41,175 nucleotides of DNA from Rhabdonatronobacter sediminivivens (GTDB taxonomy: Bacteria > Pseudomonadota > Alphaproteobacteria > Rhodobacterales > Rhodobacteraceae). The first letter of the stretch is position 1; each line of letters opens with the position of its first letter. Shown one piece after another: positions 35,009 to 41,175 of this stretch. The stretch is taken from assembly GCF_013415485.1 (NCBI RefSeq), contig NZ_JACBXS010000032.1:1-41175 (forward strand), given 5' to 3'. A model generated the notes under the pieces. The model searched no databases. It was not told where the DNA came from and saw only the letters and a list, made by a program, of their open reading frames with translations. A program made the position numbers and the translations under genes.

Positions 35009-36103
35009 TCACATATCCACGATGCCGCGACGGCGCAGCAATATCCACAGAAAGACCGGCCCGCCCAGCACAGCCGTCACAATTCCGATGGGCAGTTCTG
35101 CAGGGGCGATGATCAGCCGCGAGATGATATCCGCGAGCAGCAGCAGCCCCGCCCCCAGAAGCGCCGCTGCAGGCAGCAGAAAGCGATGATCCGGCCCCAT
35201 GACCAGCCGCAACAGATGCGGCACAACAATGCCTATGAACCCGATCCCGCCCGACACAGCCACCGCCGCACCCGTGGCGGCGGCGACAGTCAGAATGGCC
35301 AGGTTCTTCATCCGCTGCACGGCAATGCCCAGATGCGCCGCAGCGCCTTCGCCCAAGGCCAGACCATTGAGCGCCCGCGCAAGCATCGGCGCGACGAGCA
35401 GCGCCAGCACCATGATGGGGGCGGCCGCGGAGAGTTTCGCCCAGCTTGCCCCGGCCAGCGAGCCCAACCCCCAGAAGGTCAGATCGCGCAATTGCTGGTC
35501 ATCGGCGATATAGACCAGAATGCCTGTCAGCGCGCCTGACAACGCCCCAAGCGCAATACCTGCCAGCAGCATGGTCGCGACCGATGTGCGCCCCGCACGG
35601 GTTGAAACTCGGTAGAGGATCAGCGTCGTTGCCCAGCCGCCGAAGAACGCGGCCAGAGGGACCAGATGCATCCCCGCGACGGCCAGGATCGCAGGCGGCA
35701 GGAACGCCCCCAGCACGATCGCCAGCACCGCGCCGAGGCCCGCACCCGCACCCACGCCGACGATGCCCGGATCGGCCAGCGGGTTGCGAAACAGCCCCTG
35801 CATCACTGCGCCCGAAACTGCCAGAGACGCGCCGACCAGCATCCCCGTCAGCAAGCGCGGCAGGCGGATGTCGAAAAGCACGACGCGTTCGCGCAGGGTC
35901 AGTTCCTCGCCCGATATCCATTTCATCAGCACATCACTCAGCGACACGCCTGCCGCGCCTGTGCCGAGTGAAGCGATGGCCGCCAGCATCACGAACACCA
36001 TCAGCGCAAGGATGGTCACGCGTGCGCGACCAGAGCGGTCGCCTGTCACGCGGTCAGGCGTCGCATCCCGTCCCGCGCTGCGCCCCCAGGGCAAGGCCAC
36101 CAT
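35009..36103 (-). CDS. hmuU: Heme ABC transporter permease HmuU (FecCD family)
   Basis: The 364-residue protein starts at ATG 36103, four bases past the hmuT stop, with a G-rich site in the end of hmuT; a longer frame reaches back inside hmuT. It has about nine to ten helices. The FecCD landmarks are RLPRLLTGMLVGASLAVSG, GLFRNPLADPGIVGVGAGAG and GGIGFIGIVVPHLLRL. It forms the inner-membrane heme channel. Confidence 0.93.
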   Translation of the reverse strand: MVALPWGRSAGRDATPDRVTGDRSGRARVTILALMVFVMLAAIASLGTGAAGVSLSDVLMKWISGEELTLRERVVLFDIRLPRLLTGMLVGASLAVSGAVMQGLFRNPLADPGIVGVGAGAGLGAVLAIVLGAFLPPAILAVAGMHLVPLAAFFGGWATTLILYRVSTRAGRTSVATMLLAGIALGALSGALTGILVYIADDQQLRDLTFWGLGSLAGASWAKLSAAAPIMVLALLVAPMLARALNGLALGEGAAAHLGIAVQRMKNLAILTVAAATGAAVAVSGGIGFIGIVVPHLLRLVMGPDHRFLLPAAALLGAGLLLLADIISRLIIAPAELPIGIVTAVLGGPVFLWILLRRRGIVDM

Positions 36104-36107
36104 CGCC

Positions 36108-36947
36108 TCAGCCCCCCTTGTGCGGCTCTGGATACAGCGCGCGGTGCAGCTCTTGCGCGGCTTGCGCGGTGCGCGGGCCGAACCCCAGCAGGTAGATGCC
36201 ATTCATGCGGATCACCGCCCCGGTTTGCGCCGCAGGCGTCAGGCCAAGCGCCGGATGCGCCAGAATTTCCGCGTCCGAGAGCGCATGATCGCCGCCACGA
36301 TCCATCATCAGGATCATATCGGGCGCGGCAGCGGTGATCGCCTCGTCACTCAGCAACCGATAGCCCGCGAAATCGTCAAAGGCATTTACCCCGCCCGCCA
36401 GTTCGATCATCGCACTCGCCCCGGTGTCGCGCCCGGCGGCGTTGATCCGCCCGCCCTGCGCCGACAGGACAAAGATCACACGTTTGGGGGTGCTCACCGC
36501 CTCTGCCTCGCCGCGCAGGGCGGCAAATTCGGCCTCAAGCTGCGCGACAAGCGCCTCACCCTGTGCGCCTGCGTCCAGATGCCCGGCGATGGTCATCACC
36601 CGCTCCAGCACGCCTGCCGGACTGGGGTCTTCCGTGATCTGCACGAACGGCACGGACGCCGCCTGCATGATCTGCACGGTTTCCGCAGGCCCCGCCCCCT
36701 CTGATGCAAGGATCAGATCAGGGTCAAGCGCCAGAAGCCCCTCGGGCGAGAGCGCACGCATATAGCCGACATCGGGCAGCGCCTCGATTTCGTGCGGGAA
36801 ACTGGCCGTCGTGTCGCGCCCGACAAGCCGGTGTTCCTGCCCCAGCGCATAGACGATTTCGGCGAGCCCGCCGCCGACGATGACAACGCGCTCCTGCGCG
36901 GCCAGTGGGGTTGCGAGAAGGGCGAGCGCAAATGATGCACGCAGCAT
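36108..36947 (-). CDS. hmuT: Periplasmic heme-binding protein HmuT
   Basis: The 279-residue protein has a signal peptide (cleavage after PLAA, about residue 17) and the class III binding-protein fold. The motif VGYMRALSPEGLLAL carries Tyr62, matching the tyrosine that ligates heme iron in PhuT/ShuT. It delivers heme from HmuR to HmuUV. It starts three bases after the hmuS stop. Confidence 0.93.
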   Translation of the reverse strand: MLRASFALALLATPLAAQERVVIVGGGLAEIVYALGQEHRLVGRDTTASFPHEIEALPDVGYMRALSPEGLLALDPDLILASEGAGPAETVQIMQAASVPFVQITEDPSPAGVLERVMTIAGHLDAGAQGEALVAQLEAEFAALRGEAEAVSTPKRVIFVLSAQGGRINAAGRDTGASAMIELAGGVNAFDDFAGYRLLSDEAITAAAPDMILMMDRGGDHALSDAEILAHPALGLTPAAQTGAVIRMNGIYLLGFGPRTAQAAQELHRALYPEPHKGG

Positions 36948-36950
36948 GGT

Positions 36951-37985
36951 TCACGCCCCGCTCAGGCGCGGCAGGGCTTCGGCCATCACACGAAAGGCGT
37001 TCGTGTCAGGGTCACGCTTGCCGAAAATCTGCACGATCAGCGCGCCTTGCGCATCGAAGGCCTCGATCGAATGGGCCATGCCGTCGCGGATCGGTTTGAT
37101 AACATGCCAGACCTCGGCAATGTGATCGGCGCGCAGATGCAGGTTGAAACGCGGGTCCAGAACATTAATCCAGGGGCCCATCGGCTCAACCCGTGCAACA
37201 GGGCCGCCATGGATCTGGATGCAGCCCTGATTGCCCACGAAGATCATCAGCGGGATCTTTTCAGCAGCAGCCTGATGCAGCACCTGCGTCACCGCATCGG
37301 GCCGCAGCGCAAAGGCCCAGGGCGCATCCGCCACATGGTAAGCGCCCAGCCGGTTCATCTTCAGCTTCGAGACCATGCGCAGGAACTGATGCGTATCGGT
37401 CATCTCGCCCCATTCGCGGCGCAACTCCTCGGCTTTGTCAGCGCGCAGTTTCGCGGCCTCGACAGGTGCGCGGGGGGTCAGCGTAATCGTATCGTCCTGA
37501 TCAGGCAGGCGCAGATCGCGCACGAGCGTTTCAAACGCCGCACGATCAGAGGCATCGGTCAGAAACACCTTATGGACTGCATCGCCTGCCGCATCGAAAA
37601 TCTGCACAGAGGGGCGCGGGCCATCCAGCAGCGCGAAACCATGCGCCCAGTGTCTGGGGAACATGCGCAGATCAATCTCGGAACCCAGCACCATGGACGC
37701 ATGCGCGCCGGAGTGGTAATCCTCGTATGTGCCCGTGCGTTCATGCACGCAGGAGGCATTGCGCGTCAGCGCCATCACCTCGCCCAGAGTCTGGATGGCG
37801 GGAAACAGCCGGTCCAGCCCGGCATCAATGCGCAAAACCTGCGCGCCATCGACATGGGCCGCGACCAGCGCGGCCTCGGTCACGCCAAGGCTCTCAGCCA
37901 GATCACGGGCGCGGGCTTTTGGATTTTCCGCGCGGGCAGTACGCAGATCGGCGGGGGATAAGGGGGCGAGAGTATCCAGCGACAT
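36951..37985 (-). CDS. hmuS: Cytoplasmic heme-handling protein HmuS
   Basis: The 344-residue protein belongs to the HemS/PhuS/ChuS family, built from two similar halves. His199 in MTDTHQFLRM fits the axial heme ligand of HemS (His196) and PhuS (His209). Members carry heme to oxygenases or degrade it themselves. The start follows AGGAG. It is first in hmuSTUV and diverges from the four-cysteine/ExbBD/TonB operon. Confidence 0.93.
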   Translation of the reverse strand: MSLDTLAPLSPADLRTARAENPKARARDLAESLGVTEAALVAAHVDGAQVLRIDAGLDRLFPAIQTLGEVMALTRNASCVHERTGTYEDYHSGAHASMVLGSEIDLRMFPRHWAHGFALLDGPRPSVQIFDAAGDAVHKVFLTDASDRAAFETLVRDLRLPDQDDTITLTPRAPVEAAKLRADKAEELRREWGEMTDTHQFLRMVSKLKMNRLGAYHVADAPWAFALRPDAVTQVLHQAAAEKIPLMIFVGNQGCIQIHGGPVARVEPMGPWINVLDPRFNLHLRADHIAEVWHVIKPIRDGMAHSIEAFDAQGALIVQIFGKRDPDTNAFRVMAEALPRLSGA

Positions 37986-38069
37986 CAGAGGGCTCCTGAA
38001 ACTTGATGAGGGTCAGGCGCGTGTCTGGCTCGGGGCTGGATGGCGCATGAAGCGAGAGGCGCTTCATTC

Positions 38070-38090
38070 TTGACAGATTTACTAAGTCAA
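38070..38090. promoter_or_regulatory. Palindromic operator with a -35 box for each direction, hmuS and ExbBD/TonB operons
   Basis: TTGAC-(11 bp)-GTCAA, in the 190-bp divergent gap. Read rightwards it contains a perfect TTGACA -35 (38070-38075), with TGCTAAC as possible extended -10. Read leftwards it contains TTGACT (38085-38090). One regulator bound here would control heme import and its energy supply together. An iron-responsive regulator is the likely ligand, but I do not assign one. Confidence 0.55.
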
Positions 38091-38175
38091 TGCTAACGCC
38101 CCTGCAAGCAGAAATTCTGCCCTGCCAGCCGATGCGCCAGCCTTTCCCGAAAATATGAATCTGAAAGGCAGCATC

Positions 38176-38568
38176 ATGCGTGCGCTTGCATTTTGTCTTG
38201 GGCTGGGTCTCGCGCCCGCAGCCTCCGAGACGCTCTCGATCCGGCTCGATCAGGCCAATCCGGGCGCGGATCAGTGCCAGTTGGTCTTTGTGCTGGAAAA
38301 CGGGTTTCCGACAGAGTTCGAGAGCCTGCAAGCCGAAGTCGTGCTTCTGACGCCCGAGTCCCGCGTGCTGCGCCTGAGCCTGCTGGATTTCCAATCCCTG
38401 CCCGCAAACGGCCTGCGCGTGCGCAGTTTCAATCTGGCGGGGCTGGAATGCAGCAGTATCGGGCGGGTGCTTTTCAATGCGATGGGACCATGCACGCCCC
38501 TGGACGCGCGCAGCTGCACCGCTGCGCTTGAGGTGGACAGCGCCACGGAAATCGAGGTGCTGAAATGA
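38176..38568 (+). CDS. Small secreted four-cysteine protein, paralogue of 9556-9981
   Basis: The 130-residue protein has a short signal peptide (MRALAFCLGLGLAPAAS) and a mature part with cysteines 34, 92, 106 and 114. Spacing matches the paralogue except for the last interval (8 against 10). GAAAGG precedes the ATG at 38176; an ATG at 38155 is an alternative that would add seven residues. It overlaps exbB by four bases, so it is made with the motor, and is probably a periplasmic partner of ExbB/ExbD or TonB. Function is unknown. Confidence 0.83.
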   Translation: MRALAFCLGLGLAPAASETLSIRLDQANPGADQCQLVFVLENGFPTEFESLQAEVVLLTPESRVLRLSLLDFQSLPANGLRVRSFNLAGLECSSIGRVLFNAMGPCTPLDARSCTAALEVDSATEIEVLK

Positions 38569-39236
38569 CGGATCTTCTTGATGCCCTGCAGGATTTTCTG
38601 GCGCTTGGCGGCCCGGTTGTTGCCATCCTGCTGGCCATGTCCGTCCTCGCGCTGGCGCTGGTTCTGGTCAAGCTCTGGCAGTTCCGGCGCGCTGGCGTGG
38701 GCGATCATGCCGCACTGATCACGGCGCTCGATCAGGCCGATCGCGGCACCACGCAGGCCGCGCTCCGGCAGGCCGCGCAGGCGCGTAGCCATCTGGCCCC
38801 ACTGGCCGTGCTGGCGCTGAATGCCACAGGTGACACGGACGCCCTGCGCGCGCGGCTGACGGGGCTGGCCGAGGAGGCCATCGCGCGGCTGCAATCGGGC
38901 TTCCGGCTGCTCGATTCCATCGCGCAGGTGGCCCCGCTTCTGGGGCTGTTCGGCACGGTTCTGGGGATGATCACCGCCTTTCAGGCGCTGCAGGAAGCGG
39001 GCGCGAATGTCGACCCGTCAGCACTCGCGGGCGGCATCTGGGTGGCGCTTCTGACGACGGCCGTGGGCCTTGGCGTCGCCATGCCCGCCGCGCTGGTGCT
39101 GACATGGTTCGAATCCCGCATCGCGCGCGAGGCACGTCTGGCCATGCAGATCGTCGATGTGGCGCTCTGCCGGGGGCTGGCGCAGGACAGCTGCCCGATG
39201 GAGGCGCGCGCCGGCGCGGCGCTCGCCCATGCCTGA
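38565..39236 (+). CDS. exbB: ExbB-family proton channel protein (heme cluster)
   Basis: The 223-residue protein has the three-helix ExbB plan: VVAILLAMSVLALALVLVKL near the N-terminus, then VAPLLGLFGTVLGMITAF and AGGIWVALLTTAVGLGVAMP. It lacks the extended N-terminus of enterobacterial-type long ExbB. It is a close relative of the product at 9990-10628. Divergence from hmuS and linkage to tonB indicate that it energises HmuR. Confidence 0.94.
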   Translation: MTDLLDALQDFLALGGPVVAILLAMSVLALALVLVKLWQFRRAGVGDHAALITALDQADRGTTQAALRQAAQARSHLAPLAVLALNATGDTDALRARLTGLAEEAIARLQSGFRLLDSIAQVAPLLGLFGTVLGMITAFQALQEAGANVDPSALAGGIWVALLTTAVGLGVAMPAALVLTWFESRIAREARLAMQIVDVALCRGLAQDSCPMEARAGAALAHA

Positions 39237-39615
39237 ACGGCTGGCCTCCCCGCTGCGGCGCAGGCGGCTGTCGATGACCTCGCTCATCGATGTGATCTTT
39301 CTGCTTTTGCTGTTCTTCATGCTGTCCTCGACCTTCGCGCGGCAGGGCGAATTGCCGCTTGATCTGGCGATGGGCGGGGCGGCCAATGCGCCGGAAACAC
39401 CGCCCACCTTCGTGCAGTTGCACGAAGACGGGTTGCGGCTGGATGCGGTGCCCACCACGGCGAATGCGTTGCGCGCCAGCCTCGCCGAACGTGATGAGGG
39501 GCTGGTACTGCTGGCACTGGGCGAAGGCGTGAGCGCGCAGGCTTTCGCCGAAATGCTGCATCTGTTGCAGGGCCTGCCGGGTTGGCGGCTGGCCGTGCTG
39601 GGCGCTGCCCGATGA
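39229..39615 (+). CDS. exbD: ExbD-family protein 1 (heme cluster)
   Basis: The 128-residue protein starts at ATG 39229, overlapping exbB by eight bases; a longer frame from 39157 lies inside exbB. The helix SMTSLIDVIFLLLLFFMLSS holds the proton-relay Asp. The periplasmic part ends MLHLLQGLPGWRLAVLGAA. Confidence 0.92.
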   Translation: MPERLASPLRRRRLSMTSLIDVIFLLLLFFMLSSTFARQGELPLDLAMGGAANAPETPPTFVQLHEDGLRLDAVPTTANALRASLAERDEGLVLLALGEGVSAQAFAEMLHLLQGLPGWRLAVLGAAR

Positions 39616-39998
39616 GGCGCGCGCTGAGCCAGTCCGACCGCCCGCGCAGCGAGCCGACGATTGCGTTGATCAATATCGTCTTTCTGATGCTGATCTTCTT
39701 TCTGATCGCAGGCAGCCTTGCGCCCCGCACGGACGGGGATGTGGCGCTGGTGACGCTGAGCGAGATCACGACCGAGCCGCCCTCGGACGCGATGGTGATG
39801 CTGGCCGATGGCAGCCTGCGCCATGCGGGCGACACGCTGACGCCCGAGGCCGCACTGGTGCGCTTCGGGGATACCGCGCGCGTCCGCCTGCTGCCCGACC
39901 GTGACGCACCTGCGGGGGAACTGGTTGCCATGGCGCAGGGCTTGCGCGCGGCGGGGGTCGCGGAACTGGTGATTGTGACCGAAAGGGGGCTGGAATGA
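39612..39998 (+). CDS. ExbD-family protein 2 (heme cluster)
   Basis: The 128-residue protein overlaps the first exbD by four bases. Its helix is PTIALINIVFLMLIFFLIAG. The usual proton-relay Asp of the D-[VI]-x-F pattern is Asn here (LINIVF against LIDVIF in the first copy). It may therefore be a structural partner unable to relay protons on its own. Confidence 0.9.
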   Translation: MRRALSQSDRPRSEPTIALINIVFLMLIFFLIAGSLAPRTDGDVALVTLSEITTEPPSDAMVMLADGSLRHAGDTLTPEAALVRFGDTARVRLLPDRDAPAGELVAMAQGLRAAGVAELVIVTERGLE

Positions 39999-41017
39999 CC
40001 GCAGCAGCGCTTCTGCGCGCCTGTCCGCAACGCAATGGCTGCCCGCTGGTCAGCCCGCGCGACCTGCGGCGGCTGGACATTGCGCCCCGGCTGAAAACTC
40101 TTGCGCTGGCAGCGGGCGCGTCATTGATGTTGCATCTGGGCGCGATGGCAGCACTCGCCCCGCGTGAGACCGCGCTGATTGCGGGTGGCGGTGAGAATGC
40201 ACCCGCAGCGATTGGCACCAGCTTCGCGGATTTTGCCGAAGGCGTGCTGTCCCCGTCCGAAGCAGAACCGCTTGACCCGGAAGATGCGGAAACGCGGCAT
40301 CGCGAGGATCCGGTGACACCTCTGGCACCACAGGTTCCGCAGCCTGTCACTGCGGCACCGGCGCTGCCCATGGCCCCCGATCCCGATGCCGCCCTGCTGC
40401 CTGCCGCGCCGGACCCTGAAACGATAACCAGCGCGCCGGAACTGGTGCCGGACACAGCCCGGCCTGCGCAGACAACCGCGCCACAGATGATCACCCATGC
40501 CGCACCGCCCGAGCGGGCGGCGGCCGCGGCCCCCGAAACCATGACCCCTGACACCAGCCTGTCAGAGCTGGCCCCCGAGACCAGCCGCACACCGCCCCCC
40601 CGCCCGGACCGCACGGCACCGCCCCAACCCACAAGGCAGGCCCGCGCCCCGCAAGGCAATTCAGCCCAAACCGTCACACGCGGCAGCCAGCAGGGCAGCA
40701 CCGGGCAGGCCGCCAATCAGGCCCCCGCCCGCACGGAGAGCAGTGCGCAGGGCGACGCCGCCGCGTCCAACTACCCCGGCCAGGTGCTGCGCCGCATCCA
40801 GCGCACACGGCAGGTCCGCAGCCCCGCGCGTGGGCAGGTTCTGGTTGCCTTCAGCATCGGCAGCAATGGCGGATTGGTGTCAGTCTCGGTTGCGCGCTCA
40901 TCAGGTCATGCCGGGCTGGACCAAACCGCCCTTGACCATATCCGCAGGGCCGCTCCATTTCCGCCGCCGCCCGCAGCAGCGCAACGTCAGTTCAGTTTCG
41001 AATTCGTCAGCCGGTGA
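39995..41017 (+). CDS. tonB: TonB energy transducer (heme cluster)
   Basis: The 340-residue protein overlaps the second exbD by four bases. A cytoplasmic N-terminus of about 32 residues precedes the membrane anchor LALAAGASLMLHLGAMAALA (35-54), with a histidine inside the helix. A Pro/Ala-rich linker spans the periplasm. The TonB C-terminal domain (about 258-340) begins NYPGQVLRRIQRTRQ and shows GQVLVAFSIGSNGGLVSVSV and LDQTALDHIRRAAPFPPPP. It touches the TonB box of receptors such as HmuR. Confidence 0.94.
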   Translation: MTAAALLRACPQRNGCPLVSPRDLRRLDIAPRLKTLALAAGASLMLHLGAMAALAPRETALIAGGGENAPAAIGTSFADFAEGVLSPSEAEPLDPEDAETRHREDPVTPLAPQVPQPVTAAPALPMAPDPDAALLPAAPDPETITSAPELVPDTARPAQTTAPQMITHAAPPERAAAAAPETMTPDTSLSELAPETSRTPPPRPDRTAPPQPTRQARAPQGNSAQTVTRGSQQGSTGQAANQAPARTESSAQGDAAASNYPGQVLRRIQRTRQVRSPARGQVLVAFSIGSNGGLVSVSVARSSGHAGLDQTALDHIRRAAPFPPPPAAAQRQFSFEFVSR

Positions 41018-41067
41018 CGGGGGTCCTGACATGGTCTGCTCCATGCGAGCAGCACCACGCCGCCCTG

Positions 41068-41090
41068 CCTGCGCGGAGGCTTCGCGCAGG
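41068..41090 (+). terminator. Probable terminator after tonB
   Basis: CCTGCGCG and CGCGCAGG form a perfect 8-bp stem with a seven-base loop, followed by GTTCTCT. It lies 50 bp past the tonB stop. Confidence 0.55.
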
Positions 41091-41099
41091 GTTCTCTAA

Positions 41100-41175
41100 G
41101 AGTCCGATTCATAATGGTCTGAATGATTTCAGGTTCTTGCGATGAGGCGGGTGAGGCGACGGATGTGGGCGATGA
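41100..41175 (-). mobile_element. End of a probable insertion sequence (cut by the window)
   Basis: From 41129 to the right edge the minus strand encodes IAHIRRLTRLIART and a stop, which reads like the basic C-terminus of a DDE transposase of the IS5 type. GAGTCCGATTC at 41100 would be the start of its terminal inverted repeat. Both calls rest on a short stretch; the second end is outside the window. Confidence 0.4.
41129..41175 (-). CDS. Probable transposase, last 14 residues only
   Basis: Open minus-strand frame ending in TGA at 41129, with the basic tail IAHIRRLTRLIART. Most of the gene is beyond the right edge, so family assignment is weak. Confidence 0.35.
   Translation of the reverse strand, partial: IAHIRRLTRLIART

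Overview
This window is a GC-rich stretch that reads as the chromosome of an alphaproteobacterium, most likely order Rhodobacterales. The main evidence is a polyol operon with the gene order and catalytic residues known from Rhodobacter sphaeroides (smoEFGK-smoS-mtlK-xylB), a class I PHA synthase, and an hmu heme-uptake locus. Overlapping ATGA start/stop junctions are common throughout. I see no rRNA, tRNA or CRISPR array.

Region 1 (1-18.1 kb) is an envelope-centred accessory block. On the minus strand lie a caspase-like protease with Sel1 repeats, a TpsB outer-membrane transporter, and a large filamentous-haemagglutinin-type TpsA exoprotein cut by the left edge. Divergent from them are a methyltransferase of the MethyTransf_Reg type and a tight operon: a four-cysteine secreted protein, an ExbB-like protein, two ExbD-like proteins and a TonB-like protein. 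The TonB-like protein ends in BON-like and DUF4384-like domains rather than a TonB C-terminus. After an 815-bp stretch with a probable transposase relic come a membrane-anchored M15 (VanY-type) peptidase, an OmpA-family lipid-free periplasmic or outer-membrane protein, and a transmembrane Ser/Thr kinase. The kinase's periplasmic half has the same BON-like/DUF4384-like layout as the TonB-like protein. Nearly all of these products face the periplasm, so I propose they form one system: a proton-driven ExbBD motor, a secreted adhesin, a periplasmic caspase and a signalling kinase.

Region 2 (18.3-21.8 kb) has a lone phaC, a small orphan gene with a TTG start behind a very strong ribosome binding site, and two gene-poor stretches.

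Region 3 (21.8-31.4 kb) is the polyol operon. A LacI-type regulator is followed by an ABC importer (binding protein, two permeases, ATPase), sorbitol dehydrogenase, mannitol dehydrogenase, xylulokinase-type FGGY kinase and a small P-loop sugar/nucleoside-type kinase. Together they import hexitols, oxidise them to ketoses and phosphorylate the products.

Region 4 (31.5-41.1 kb) is heme acquisition. It has an IsdG-type heme monooxygenase, the receptor HmuR, and hmuSTUV. Divergent from hmuS is a second operon with the same plan as in Region 1 (four-cysteine secreted protein, ExbB, ExbD, ExbD), ending here in a true TonB. A palindrome in the divergent gap holds a -35 box for each direction. The right edge appears to enter an insertion sequence.

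The most interesting point is that one window carries two paralogous four-cysteine/ExbB/ExbD/ExbD modules. One powers classical heme uptake; the other has been coupled to DUF4384, caspase, kinase and TPS adhesin partners.
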